64,000 nucleotides of DNA. It comes from Vibrio neptunius (GTDB lineage: Bacteria; Pseudomonadota; Gammaproteobacteria; Enterobacterales; Vibrionaceae). Shown in pieces: positions 38,120 through 47,846 of the stretch. The DNA lies in assembly GCF_000967495.1 (NCBI RefSeq), contig NZ_JXXU01000011.1, positions 124,001 through 188,000 of the forward strand, read 5' to 3'. Numbering within the stretch: position 1 is the first letter of the stretch; the number at the start of each line of letters is the position of its first letter. Made by a program: the position numbers and the translations under genes. A model generated the notes under the pieces. The model made no database searches. It saw only the letters and a list, made by a program, of their open reading frames with translations, and was not told the DNA's origin.

Positions 38120-38896
38120 TCAAAATACGTAAGCGATACCAATGTTAGCGGACGTTGACACACCACTTTCAATAAGTGGGGAGCTTTCAATCGCTCCTTC
38201 TAGGTTGGTATAGCGAACTCCACCCGTAAATCGAACACTCGGCGTAATATGCACATAAGCAGAAACACCAATGAAATACTGGCCATCCCAATCTGCTTCA
38301 AATGCCCTAAAAGTCTCGTCATATATCTGTGCTCGTGCCGCTTCTGCCTCACTGACACCGTATAAGTGGTCATTGATTTTGTCACTGTTGTACGCATATC
38401 CAATGGAAGGAGTTACTCCCCACCCTTTTTGACGAAAAGGTAACCGCCAAGCAGCTTCAGCGTATAGACCATTATGCCTGCCGGCTAGATCTGTACCAGC
38501 GGTAGCCTCAAGTACACCCGCTAACGTAATTAACTGGTAGCTGACTCCACCTAGAACCGTGGCTTTGCGTTGGTCCATTTGCTGGATAGCACGGTTATCA
38601 GAATCACTCGGTTTTAACGTTCTTGGGTCATAAGCTATGCGGAAGATGATGTTTTGTGGCGAACCAGCGGGGAACCAACGATAGCCAGCACTAAAGCCAC
38701 GCAAAAACAAGTGTTCACCTTCATAACCCACTAAAGGGATCACCGTTTCATTAGACGGCGTATCTTTGTACACAGCAGGAGAATAAGAAGCTGCGACACC
38801 CAAAGACCATTGAGAAATCTTTGCATTAACAACCGGAGAGGTGAGCAAAGCCGTGGTCATTACGAGTTTAAGCCAAGAGGTTTTCAATTTTCGCAC
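38120..38896 (-). CDS. MipA/OmpV family outer-membrane protein
   Basis: A 258-residue precursor: signal peptide (about 1-25, cleavage near VVNA), then a beta-barrel of the MipA/OmpV family ending in Phe. The family includes the Vibrio immunogenic protein OmpV and MltA-interacting MipA; which role applies is not readable. The longest start is GTG 38896. However TAGGTG overlaps it, and the in-frame TTG three codons on has better spacing from that Shine-Dalgarno sequence. Confidence 0.85.
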   Translation of the reverse strand: MRKLKTSWLKLVMTTALLTSPVVNAKISQWSLGVAASYSPAVYKDTPSNETVIPLVGYEGEHLFLRGFSAGYRWFPAGSPQNIIFRIAYDPRTLKPSDSDNRAIQQMDQRKATVLGGVSYQLITLAGVLEATAGTDLAGRHNGLYAEAAWRLPFRQKGWGVTPSIGYAYNSDKINDHLYGVSEAEAARAQIYDETFRAFEADWDGQYFIGVSAYVHITPSVRFTGGVRYTNLEGAIESSPLIESGVSTSANIGIAYVF

Positions 38897-39225
38897 CTAA
38901 GTTATGGTAGGGATTGACATCTGAACACATTATATGGAATAGCACACCTTAAAACAATGTCTCTCTAACCGATTAATCACCTGTTTTTATGAGCATTAAC
39001 TATACCAGTAAGAAAACACATTCATACTGAAGATATCAACTTATTTGCACTTTGAACCGCTCAAATTCAGCCAATAGACGACAATCGGTCAAACATCACA
39101 ATTTGCAAATAAACACATATTTTTTAAGCAGAATTCTAAAAACCAACTAGTCTTAACTAGGAAAGGATTTGTTTTTTCTATGCGGGTTGATTGTCTACAA
39201 AGACAGGTTCAGAGGGGAATTCATT
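38897..39225. other. Intergenic region upstream of prkA
   Basis: These 329 bases are A/T-rich and contain no gene. CTAGT/ACTAG (39147-39160) is a small inverted repeat in the likely prkA leader. Nothing else was recognised. Confidence 0.45.
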
Positions 39226-41160
39226 ATGAGTATTTTCGACCATTACCAAGCGCGCTACGAAGCTGCCAAGGATGAAGAATTATCTTTACAGGAATTCTTG
39301 ACGCTATGTAAAGATGATAAAAGTGCTTACGCTAATGCTGCAGAGCGTTTGCTGATGGCTATCGGCGAACCAGAGCTAATCGATACTGCGCAAGATCCAT
39401 GCTTAAGCCGAATTTTTTCAAATCGGGTCATTTCCCGATACGAAACCTTTAAAGATTTTTACGGTATGGAAGAAGCGATTGAACAAATCGTTTCCTACCT
39501 AAAACACGCAGCACAAGGTTTAGAAGAACGTAAACAGATCCTTTATTTACTAGGACCTGTGGGCGGCGGTAAATCTTCGCTGGCTGAAAAGCTCAAGGCG
39601 CTTATGCAACAGGTGCCTATTTACGTGCTCTCTGCAAACGGTGAACGAAGCCCAGTAAACGACCACCCATTCTGCTTGTTCGACGTCGGTGAAGATGGCG
39701 AACTGCTCAAACGAGAATACGACATCGAGAAGCGCTATTTACGTTCGATTATGTCGCCATGGGCAGCTAAGCGTCTCCATGAGTTCGGTGGCGACATTAC
39801 TAAGTTTAAAGTCGTGAAAGTTCGTCCTTCTATTTTGGATCAGGTCGCCATTGCGAAAACAGAACCGGGAGATGAGAACAACCAAGACATTTCCTCATTG
39901 GTGGGTAAAGTCGATATTCGTCAGCTTGAGCATTATTCTCAGGACGACCCAGATGCATACAGCTACTCAGGTGCCCTGTGCCGTGCAAACCAAGGTTTGA
40001 TGGAATTCGTTGAGATGTTTAAGGCACCAATAAAAGTGCTCCATCCTTTATTAACCGCAACTCAAGAAGGTAATTACAACGGTACCGAAGGCCTTTCAGC
40101 CTTGCCTTTCGATGGTATGATACTGGCTCACTCAAACGAGTCAGAATGGCAAACTTTCCGCAATAACAAGAACAATGAAGCCTTCCTCGACCGCGTTTAC
40201 ATCGTCAAAGTGCCTTACTGTTTGCGAGTTGCAGAAGAAGTGAAGATCTACCAAAAACTATTGGATCACTCTGAACTGGCAAAAGCACCGTGCTCTCCCA
40301 GCACGCTGGAGCTGTTGTCCCAATTCAGTATTCTGTCGCGCCTTAAAGAACCTGAAAACTCATCTATTTTCTCCAAGATGCGCGTTTACGACGGTGAAAC
40401 TCTGAAAGATACCGACCCTAAAGCGAAAAGTTACCAAGAATATCGAGATTTCGCTGGCGTTGATGAAGGTATGTCGGGTCTATCCACCCGTTTCGCGTTT
40501 AAGATCTTGTCTCGAGTGTTCAACTTCGATCAAACCGAAGTCGCAGCAAACCCAGTTCACTTGTTCTACGTTATTGAGCAACAAATCGAACGTGAGCAGT
40601 TCCCTCAGGAAACCGCCGAGAAGTATTTGGAATTTTTGAAGGGCTATTTGGTTCCGCGCTACGTCGAGTTCATCGGAAAAGAAATTCAAACCGCTTACCT
40701 TGAGTCTTACTCTGAATACGGTCAAAACATCTTTGACCGCTACGTCACGTACGCTGATTTCTGGATTCAAGATCAGGAATATCGTGACCCAGAGACAGGC
40801 CAGCTATTTGACCGTTCAGCGTTAAACAACGAGCTTGAGAAAATAGAAAAAACAGCAGGCATCAGTAACCCTAAAGATTTTCGTAATGAGATAGTCAACT
40901 TTGTTCTTCGTGCGCGTGCTAATAACAATGGGCAAAACCCAGTTTGGACTAGTTATGAAAAGCTCCGTACTGTGATTGAGAAAAAAATGTTCTCAAATAC
41001 GGAAGAACTATTACCCGTTATCTCCTTCAATGCGAAAACCTCTTCTGAGGATCAGAAGAAACACGACGACTTTGTCGCTCGTATGATGGAGAAAGGCTAT
41101 ACCGAGAAGCAAGTCCGCTTGCTATCGGAATGGTATTTACGCGTACGTAAATCATCTTAA
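39226..41160 (+). CDS. yeaG: PrkA family serine protein kinase (YeaG)
   Basis: A 644-residue protein, the same length as E. coli YeaG. It has an AAA+ module with P-loop GPVGGGKS (110-117) and a C-terminal PrkA kinase domain. In enterobacteria it acts in nutrient-stress and stationary-phase responses with YeaH. ATG 39226 follows AGGGGA; the longest frame adds 19 residues with no ribosome site. It is first gene of the yeaG-yeaH-ycgB set. Confidence 0.95.
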   Translation: MSIFDHYQARYEAAKDEELSLQEFLTLCKDDKSAYANAAERLLMAIGEPELIDTAQDPCLSRIFSNRVISRYETFKDFYGMEEAIEQIVSYLKHAAQGLEERKQILYLLGPVGGGKSSLAEKLKALMQQVPIYVLSANGERSPVNDHPFCLFDVGEDGELLKREYDIEKRYLRSIMSPWAAKRLHEFGGDITKFKVVKVRPSILDQVAIAKTEPGDENNQDISSLVGKVDIRQLEHYSQDDPDAYSYSGALCRANQGLMEFVEMFKAPIKVLHPLLTATQEGNYNGTEGLSALPFDGMILAHSNESEWQTFRNNKNNEAFLDRVYIVKVPYCLRVAEEVKIYQKLLDHSELAKAPCSPSTLELLSQFSILSRLKEPENSSIFSKMRVYDGETLKDTDPKAKSYQEYRDFAGVDEGMSGLSTRFAFKILSRVFNFDQTEVAANPVHLFYVIEQQIEREQFPQETAEKYLEFLKGYLVPRYVEFIGKEIQTAYLESYSEYGQNIFDRYVTYADFWIQDQEYRDPETGQLFDRSALNNELEKIEKTAGISNPKDFRNEIVNFVLRARANNNGQNPVWTSYEKLRTVIEKKMFSNTEELLPVISFNAKTSSEDQKKHDDFVARMMEKGYTEKQVRLLSEWYLRVRKSS

Positions 41161-41174
41161 TAGCTAAAACAACC

Positions 41175-41275
41175 TTCCTCTGAACGAGAGAGGAAAGCCA
41201 ATGAATTACCTGCCAGAGTGAATCTTTGGCAGGAGATTGGATGCGAACAAGATGCATGCGCTTAATAAGTGCATG
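41175..41275 (+). repeat. Three consecutive stem-loops between yeaG and yeaH
   Basis: TTCCTCT/AGAGGAA (41175-41195), CCTGCCA/TGGCAGG (41209-41233), and CATGCGCTT/AAGTGCATG (41255-41275, one G-T pair) follow one another in the 135-base gap. None has a terminator T-tract, so a processing or stability role is more likely. Confidence 0.6.
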
Positions 41276-41295
41276 TACCACAAGAGGGGTGACTC

Positions 41296-42567
41296 ATGGC
41301 GCAATTTATTGACCGACGACTGAACGGGAAGAATAAGAGCGCGGTAAACCGTCAGCGTTTCTTACGTCGTCATAAAGAACAAATCAAAGAATCTGTCGCA
41401 GACGCAGTCAATCGCCGTTCAATCACGAATACAGAAACTGGCGAGGATGTCGCTATTCCTCATAAAGACATCAAAGAGCCTATTTTTCACCAAGGGAAAG
41501 GGGGGATGAAAGAGCGAGTCCACCCTGGTAACGATCAGTTTATTACTGGTGATAAAATCGAACGTCCAAAAGGCGGAGGCCAAGGTGGCGGATCCGGTGA
41601 AGGCGACGCTAGCCCAGATGGCGAAGGCCAAGATGAATTTGTTTTTCAGATTTCAAAAGATGAGTATCTGGATATCCTGTTCGAAGACTTAGAGCTGCCG
41701 AATTTAGAAAAAAGTCAAATCAACAAAATTACAGAGTGGAAAACTCACCGCGCTGGTTATCAAACCGCAGGTGTGCCCGCTAACATCGCCATTGTAAAGT
41801 CTCTACAGCAATCTCTCGCACGTCGAACAGCGATGACCGCGGGTAAAAAACGTATGTTGAGAGAATTGGAAGAAGAGCTCGATCAAGTAAAAATGAGTGA
41901 GCCAGCTCAGCTACTAGAAGAAAAAAGACTCAAAAAGGAGATTAAGGACCTTAGAAGAAAGATCGACACAGTTCCCTTCATCGATACCTTCGACTTAAGA
42001 TTTAAAAACTACGAACGCCGCCCTATTCCATCCAGTCAAGCTGTCATGTTTTGTTTGATGGATGTATCAGGGTCGATGGATCAAGCAACAAAAGATATCG
42101 CCAAGCGTTTCTACGTACTCCTCTACTTATTCTTAACCCGCACTTACGAGAACGTTGATGTTGTATTCATTCGCCATCACACTCAAGCAAAAGAAGTAGA
42201 CGAACATGAGTTCTTCTACTCACAAGAAACGGGCGGTACTATCGTTTCAAGCGCTCTAAAACTAATGAAGGAAATCGTTGAAGATCGCTATCCTGTCGGT
42301 GAATGGAATATTTATGCGGCGCAAGCGTCCGACGGCGATAACTGGGCCGATGATTCTCCACGTTGTCGTGAGTTACTCACCAAAAACCTATTACCCAATT
42401 GTCAGTACTACTCCTACATCGAAATCACTCGCCGCTCTCATCAGACCCTATGGCATGAGTACGAGAAGCTGGAAGATGCCTTTGACAACTTCGCAATGAA
42501 AAACATTCGTAGTGTTGAAGACATATTCCCAGTATTCCGAGAGCTATTCAAAAAAGAAACCGCTTAG
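41296..42567 (+). CDS. yeaH: YeaH/YhbH family protein (UPF0229, DUF444)
   Basis: A 423-residue cytoplasmic protein with a basic, charged N-terminal half including a Gly-rich linker (about residues 95-112). The C-terminal von Willebrand A-like domain has the MIDAS motif DVSGS (D256, S258, S260). Partner of the YeaG kinase in stress adaptation. GAGGGGTGA lies upstream. Ten bases separate it from the SpoVR gene. Confidence 0.94.
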   Translation: MAQFIDRRLNGKNKSAVNRQRFLRRHKEQIKESVADAVNRRSITNTETGEDVAIPHKDIKEPIFHQGKGGMKERVHPGNDQFITGDKIERPKGGGQGGGSGEGDASPDGEGQDEFVFQISKDEYLDILFEDLELPNLEKSQINKITEWKTHRAGYQTAGVPANIAIVKSLQQSLARRTAMTAGKKRMLRELEEELDQVKMSEPAQLLEEKRLKKEIKDLRRKIDTVPFIDTFDLRFKNYERRPIPSSQAVMFCLMDVSGSMDQATKDIAKRFYVLLYLFLTRTYENVDVVFIRHHTQAKEVDEHEFFYSQETGGTIVSSALKLMKEIVEDRYPVGEWNIYAAQASDGDNWADDSPRCRELLTKNLLPNCQYYSYIEITRRSHQTLWHEYEKLEDAFDNFAMKNIRSVEDIFPVFRELFKKETA

Positions 42568-42577
42568 GGAGGCTGCT

Positions 42578-44116
42578 ATGGCAACGAAAACGAAAAAGGC
42601 AACCAAGAAGAAGACGCTGCCAGATGGCCCAGATTGGACATTTGATCTTCTCGAACGTTATCACATTGAAATCAAGCGAGTGGCTGAGCTCTATCGTTTA
42701 GATACTTATCCAAACCAGATCGAAGTCATTACTTCCGAACAAATGATGGATGCCTACTCAAGCATTGGTATGCCAATCAATTACAATCACTGGTCATTTG
42801 GCAAAAAGTTTATTCAGACCGAACAAGGCTACAAACACGGTCAAATGGGTTTAGCCTATGAGATCGTTATCAATTCCGATCCTTGTATCGCATACCTGAT
42901 GGAAGAGAATACGGTCACCATGCAGGCATTGGTAATGGCACACGCCTGTTATGGCCACAACTCATTTTTTAAGGGCAATTATCTGTTCCAAACCTGGACC
43001 GACGCCAGCTCTATCATTGATTATCTATTGTTTGCCAAAAAATACATTGCAGATTGCGAGCAGAAATATGGCGTCAAAGAGGTGGAGGAGCTCCTGGATT
43101 CCTGCCACGCTTTGATGAACTTTGGCGTAGACCGATATAAACGCCCAGAGAAGATCTCCATCGCAGAAGAGAAAATGCGTCAGGAGGAACGAGAAGCTTA
43201 TCTCCAATCCCAAGTGAACGATCTATGGAGAACCGTCCCTAAAGGTAAAGTTGAACAAGAAGAAGCAAAGGTTCGTTTCCCTTCTGAGCCTCAGGAAAAT
43301 ATTTTATATTTCATTGAAAAGCATGCGCCGCTACTTGAGTCATGGCAACGAGAAATAGTACGTATCGTGCGTAAAATCAGTCAGTACTTCTACCCTCAAA
43401 AACAAACTCAGGTAATGAACGAAGGTTGGGCGACATTTTGGCACTACACCATCCTCAACCATATGTACGATGAAGGATTGGTGACCGAACGTTTCATTCT
43501 TGAGTTTCTACACAGCCATACCAGCGTTGTTGCGCAGCCTGCTTACAACAGTCCTTACTTCAGCGGAATCAACCCTTATGCACTTGGGTTTGCAATGTTC
43601 CGGGATATTCGTAGGATTTGTGAAGAGCCGACGGATGAAGACAAAGAGTGGTTCCCAGAGCTAGCGGGCACCGATTGGTTGGAAGCCGTTCATTTTGCGA
43701 TGAAAAATTTTAAGGATGAAAGCTTCATCAGCCAATACCTCTCTCCTAAGCTAATGCGTGACTTTAAACTCTTTGCCATTACTGACGACGACAGGAAAAA
43801 CTATATCGAAGTCACGGCGATCCACAATGATATCGGTTACCGGAGCATCCGAGAGAAGCTTGCTGGTCAATACAATCTCAGTAGTTTAGAGCCTAATATT
43901 CAAGTGTTTAATGTTGATGTGCGAGGTGACCGCTCACTGACTCTTCAATATGTCCCACATGATCGTATTCCGCTCGATAATAGCTATGACGAAGTGCTGA
44001 AGCATCTGTACCGGCTATGGGGATTCGACGTCATTTTAGAAGAAGTTAAAGAGTCAGGACGACGCGAGATTCTCGGTACATGTCCAAAACGCAATGACTA
44101 CGATGGCAAGATATAG
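42578..44116 (+). CDS. SpoVR family protein (YcgB)
   Basis: A 512-residue protein of the SpoVR/YcgB family, colinear from the PDWTFDLLERYHIEI segment through HACYGHNSFFKGNY (a possible metal-binding His cluster). The N-terminus is a short Lys/Thr-rich tail. ATG 42578 follows GGGAGG; the longer frame would start inside yeaH. Three-gene clusters of prkA, DUF444 and spoVR recur widely, suggesting a shared pathway of unknown chemistry. Confidence 0.93.
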   Translation: MATKTKKATKKKTLPDGPDWTFDLLERYHIEIKRVAELYRLDTYPNQIEVITSEQMMDAYSSIGMPINYNHWSFGKKFIQTEQGYKHGQMGLAYEIVINSDPCIAYLMEENTVTMQALVMAHACYGHNSFFKGNYLFQTWTDASSIIDYLLFAKKYIADCEQKYGVKEVEELLDSCHALMNFGVDRYKRPEKISIAEEKMRQEEREAYLQSQVNDLWRTVPKGKVEQEEAKVRFPSEPQENILYFIEKHAPLLESWQREIVRIVRKISQYFYPQKQTQVMNEGWATFWHYTILNHMYDEGLVTERFILEFLHSHTSVVAQPAYNSPYFSGINPYALGFAMFRDIRRICEEPTDEDKEWFPELAGTDWLEAVHFAMKNFKDESFISQYLSPKLMRDFKLFAITDDDRKNYIEVTAIHNDIGYRSIREKLAGQYNLSSLEPNIQVFNVDVRGDRSLTLQYVPHDRIPLDNSYDEVLKHLYRLWGFDVILEEVKESGRREILGTCPKRNDYDGKI

Positions 44117-44144
44117 AAAAAAAAGGCCCTAACGGGCCTTTTTT
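44117..44144. terminator. Bidirectional terminator spoVR / kdsB
   Basis: The stem AAAAAAAAGGCCC / GGGCCTTTTTT has a TAAC loop between convergent genes. Confidence 0.9.
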
Positions 44145-44895
44145 ATTGATTGGCAACGAGCTTTCTCACTGCTTCTAAGTCTTCTAGTGTATCAACGCCA
44201 GCAGGTGGAACCTGCTCCGCCACCTCAACATGAATTTTTTCACCGTACCACAGCACTCGAAGTTGCTCTAATCTTTCGATTTTCTCTAAGGCCGTTGGCG
44301 CCCAGTTTATATAAGTATTCACAAATCCAGCGCGATAAGCATAGATACCGATGTGGCGCATCAATGGTTGGGCAATCACTTTACCGCCATTGGCAAAATG
44401 GTCTCGATCCCAAGGGATAGTCGCTCGACTAAAGTACATCGCATAACCGTCTTTATCTGTCAGCACTTTAACCGCGTTCGGGTTGAACACCTCGTCTTCA
44501 TGGGATATTTCAACCGCTAGCGTTGCCATAGGAGCTTGGCTATTCGCTAGATTATTTGCGACCTGCGTAATAATCGCAGGCGGGATCAGCGGCTCATCGC
44601 CCTGCACATTAACGATCACATGATCTTCAGGAATGCCCATGAGTTCGACAACTTCCGCTAAGCGTTCTGTGCCAGAATCATGGTCAGCAGAGGTCATACA
44701 AACCTCGCCACCGAACTTCTTGACGGCATTCACAACACGCTCATCATCGGTTGCGACAATCACTTTCTCTGCGCCTGCCTGCAATGATTGTTCGTAGACC
44801 CATTGAATCATTGGTTTACCACTGATGTCGGCGAGTGGCTTACCCGGCAAACGTGTCGACTGATAGCGTGCAGGTATAACGACGGTAAAGGCCAT
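44143..44895 (-). CDS. kdsB: 3-deoxy-manno-octulosonate cytidylyltransferase
   Basis: A 250-residue enzyme activating KDO as CMP-KDO for lipopolysaccharide inner core. Family motifs are [17 protein letters not shown] at the N-terminus, [11 protein letters not shown] and [10 protein letters not shown]. It is the last gene of the msbA-lpxK-ycaR-kdsB operon: its ATG overlaps the ycaR stop as TAATG. Confidence 0.97.
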   Translation of the reverse strand: MAFTVVIPARYQSTRLPGKPLADISGKPMIQWVYEQSLQAGAEKVIVATDDERVVNAVKKFGGEVCMTSADHDSGTERLAEVVELMGIPEDHVIVNVQGDEPLIPPAIITQVANNLANSQAPMATLAVEISHEDEVFNPNAVKVLTDKDGYAMYFSRATIPWDRDHFANGGKVIAQPLMRHIGIYAYRAGFVNTYINWAPTALEKIERLEQLRVLWYGEKIHVEVAEQVPPAGVDTLEDLEAVRKLVANQ

Positions 44896-45074
44896 TATCG
44901 TCCCTCTTCCATACTCATGTGGCGCGCTTCAGGCTCGAGGAGAACCGGAATGCCCTCTTTAATCGGGTAGGCGAGACGATCCAACTTACAGATCAGCTCT
45001 TGTTTATCTTTATCGAAGGTAAGCTTACCTTTACATACTGGGCAAGCGACGATCTCAAGCAGTCGGTGGTCCAT
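44895..45074 (-). CDS. ycaR: Trm112 family protein YcaR
   Basis: A 59-residue protein, near-identical in layout to E. coli YcaR, with CPVC (C11, C14) and a third Cys at 29 in a small zinc-ribbon-like fold of the Trm112 family. It overlaps the 3' end of lpxK by 20 bases and shares TAATG with kdsB, so it is translationally coupled on both sides. The precise role in this operon is unknown; Trm112 relatives act as methyltransferase partners. Confidence 0.9.
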   Translation of the reverse strand: MDHRLLEIVACPVCKGKLTFDKDKQELICKLDRLAYPIKEGIPVLLEPEARHMSMEEGR

Positions 45075-46062
45075 ATTTTTCTTTAACCTCTTTAATCTTA
45101 CTTAAAATGCGCGTCTCATCTTCGGGACTAAAGCTAGCAGTTACTGGTAAGTACCACCAATTTTCTTCTGCATAACTCGCACATTTTACTGCATCTTTTT
45201 CTGTCATAATCAGATGTTGTCCACGGCTAGCCAAGGTTTGCAACTCTGACGGTTCAAAGTCTTTATGATCGGGAAAACCTTGAGTGACGACTGTTCTCGC
45301 GCCAAGTTTTTCCAATGTCTTAAAAAACCTTGGTGGATGACCAATACCCGCCATCGCCACCAGCTGTTCAAGCTCACTAACTGGAGTTTTGTCTCTGGTT
45401 TTTAGATTCACTGCCAAGCTAGGTGTCAAAGTCATAGCCGCTTCATTCTCGTGAGCTCGTCCACCGTTAGTTATGATGAAATCGACCTCGTTCAACCGAC
45501 TGGGCGCCTCACGTAAGGGCCCAAGTGGTATCAATTTTTCACTACCAAAGCGACGGTTACCGTCCACCACGACGATTTCAATGTCTCTTCGGAGTGCATA
45601 GTGCTGTAGGCCGTCATCGGTAATAACAATGTCAACGCCAAGAGGTAACAAGGCTTTGACAGCATCACTGCGTACCGGAGACACCGAAACGGGTGCTTGT
45701 GTACGTTTGAAAATCAACTTGGGCTCATCACCACAATGCTTGGTCGGTGTGTGTTCTTCAACAATGAGTGGATAGCTCGGCGCTTTGGCACCATATCCAC
45801 GAGACACCACACCTGGCTTGTACCCCAGGGATTGTAGTTGCTCCACCAGCCAAATGACGACAGGAGTCTTTCCATTACCGCCTGCGGTAATATTTCCGAC
45901 CACAATAACGGGGACAGGTGCTTGGTAACTGGCTTTGCTACCAGACATGAATGCTCGCCGTCTTGAACGACTGATCATTCCAAACGCCAAACTAAGCGGC
46001 CACAGTAATGGCCACAGAGCATAGCGTAGAGGATGATTTTCAAACCAGATTTTTTCAATCAC
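45055..46062 (-). CDS. lpxK: Tetraacyldisaccharide 4'-kinase
   Basis: A 335-residue membrane-associated kinase that adds the 4'-phosphate to lipid A precursor. It has an N-terminal hydrophobic helix (about 11-30) and the unusual P-loop [12 protein letters not shown] (56-67), with the [11 protein letters not shown] motif near 146-156. It lies between msbA (three bases upstream) and ycaR (20-base overlap). Confidence 0.96.
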   Translation of the reverse strand: MIEKIWFENHPLRYALWPLLWPLSLAFGMISRSRRRAFMSGSKASYQAPVPVIVVGNITAGGNGKTPVVIWLVEQLQSLGYKPGVVSRGYGAKAPSYPLIVEEHTPTKHCGDEPKLIFKRTQAPVSVSPVRSDAVKALLPLGVDIVITDDGLQHYALRRDIEIVVVDGNRRFGSEKLIPLGPLREAPSRLNEVDFIITNGGRAHENEAAMTLTPSLAVNLKTRDKTPVSELEQLVAMAGIGHPPRFFKTLEKLGARTVVTQGFPDHKDFEPSELQTLASRGQHLIMTEKDAVKCASYAEENWWYLPVTASFSPEDETRILSKIKEVKEKYGPPTA

Positions 46063-46065
46063 AGC

Positions 46066-47814
46066 TTAAGCACCAAACTGTATTCGGTGCAACTGTGCAT
46101 AGGCACCATTTTTCTCAATCAAAGTGCTGTGGTCCCCACGCTCAACGATTTCACCTTCATCAACCACCAAAATTTCATCGGCGCTTTCAATCGTCGATAG
46201 CCTGTGCGCAATAACGAGTACCGTTTTATTTTTCTGTAACTCATCCAACGCAGATTGAATCGCTTTTTCAGATTCGGTATCGAGTGCAGACGTTGCCTCA
46301 TCCAGAATCAAAACTGGCGCATCTCGCAGTAAAGCGCGTGCGATAGCGATTCGTTGGCGCTGACCTCCAGATAAGCTGGTGCCATTTTCGCCAATAACAG
46401 TATCTAGGCCTTGTTCCATGTTGTCGATAAAGTCCATCGCATAAGCCAACCGAGCAGCTTTTTCAATCTGCTCTCGGCTGTATTCATCCGTAGCGGCATA
46501 GGCGATATTATTGGCAATGGTATCGTTAAATAGGTGGACATTTTGCGACACTAAAGCGAAATGACTGCGAAGATTGGTCAGTTTGTAGTCACGCACATCG
46601 TGTCCATCAAGCTCGATGCTACCTGAATCAACGTCGTAGAATCGAGTAAATAAATTGGCTATCGTACTTTTACCGGAACCCGAACGACCGACAAGCGCAA
46701 CTGTCTTCCCTCTTGGTATATCAAAGCTGACATTACGCAGCGCTGGTGATTCTTTATCTTGATAGGTAAATGTGACGTCTTTAACGACAACGTCACCCCG
46801 AACAGCCTTCGCTTCGTACTTACCGTTATCTTGCTCGGTTTCTAGGTCCATTAGTGCAAACAAAGTCTGACTCGCCGCCATACCACGCTGAAACTCAGAC
46901 GTAACGTTAGTCAGAGCTTTCAATGGACGCAATAGGCCAAACATCGCAGAGAACACAACAGTAAAGGTACCGGGCGTTAAATGTTCTTTGATTGAGTCCA
47001 CACTCGCCAAGAACAGCACCACAACTAAAGCGATAGAAGCGATGATCTGAATCACTGGGTTAGCAATAGCTTGTGCAGCGACTAACTTCATCGACTGCTG
47101 ACGCATCTGGTTGCTCACGTGATCAAAACGCTGACGTTCAACGTTCTGACCGCCATAGCTTAGTACGACTTTGTGCCCTTTTAGCATTTGCTCAGCAGAG
47201 GCAGTCACATGCCCCATAGTATCCTGCATACTCTTAGAGATCTTGCGGAAACGCTTCGACACAACCCCAATTGCCCAAGCCACTAAAGGTGCTACGATGA
47301 AAAGGACTAATGAAAGCTGCCAACTGTGCCAGAACATCAGAACGAGTAGACCAATAATACTTGCGCCTTCGCGTACAATACTCACCAATGCACGACTGGT
47401 CGCACCCGCTACCTGTTCCGAATCGTAAGTAATCCTAGACAGCAACCCACCTGTGGATTCTTTATCAAAATAGGACACTGGCATGTGCATGAATTGGCTA
47501 AAAATACGTCGACGCATCAGCATCACAACGTTACCTGACACCCAACTCAAACAATAGGAAGAAACAAATCCACTCAACCCTCTAACAACCATCATGCCAA
47601 ACACAATGAAAGGCAAAACGCGAAGAAAATTAGATTCGCTATCCCCAAAGCCTTCATCAAGCAAAGGTTTGAGTAGCGACACCATATATGTATCGGCAAC
47701 CGCATTAATAATGAGAGCAACGACGGCAACAGCGAGACCAGCTTTGTAAAGACGAACATAGGTCCAGAGACGCTTGAAAGTCTGCAAGGTTGTTTCATCT
47801 TGATTAAGAGACAT
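46066..47814 (-). CDS. msbA: Lipid A export ATP-binding/permease MsbA
   Basis: A 582-residue half-transporter that flips core-lipid A across the inner membrane. Six membrane segments in residues 1-320 precede a nucleotide-binding domain with Walker [10 protein letters not shown], signature LSGGQRQR and Walker [13 protein letters not shown]. It is followed after three bases by lpxK. The comEC stop is 32 bases upstream, so comEC may be co-transcribed. Confidence 0.97.
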   Translation of the reverse strand: MSLNQDETTLQTFKRLWTYVRLYKAGLAVAVVALIINAVADTYMVSLLKPLLDEGFGDSESNFLRVLPFIVFGMMVVRGLSGFVSSYCLSWVSGNVVMLMRRRIFSQFMHMPVSYFDKESTGGLLSRITYDSEQVAGATSRALVSIVREGASIIGLLVLMFWHSWQLSLVLFIVAPLVAWAIGVVSKRFRKISKSMQDTMGHVTASAEQMLKGHKVVLSYGGQNVERQRFDHVSNQMRQQSMKLVAAQAIANPVIQIIASIALVVVLFLASVDSIKEHLTPGTFTVVFSAMFGLLRPLKALTNVTSEFQRGMAASQTLFALMDLETEQDNGKYEAKAVRGDVVVKDVTFTYQDKESPALRNVSFDIPRGKTVALVGRSGSGKSTIANLFTRFYDVDSGSIELDGHDVRDYKLTNLRSHFALVSQNVHLFNDTIANNIAYAATDEYSREQIEKAARLAYAMDFIDNMEQGLDTVIGENGTSLSGGQRQRIAIARALLRDAPVLILDEATSALDTESEKAIQSALDELQKNKTVLVIAHRLSTIESADEILVVDEGEIVERGDHSTLIEKNGAYAQLHRIQFGA

Positions 47815-47846
47815 AGAACTGCTTATTTTTTCTTACAATAATCGTA

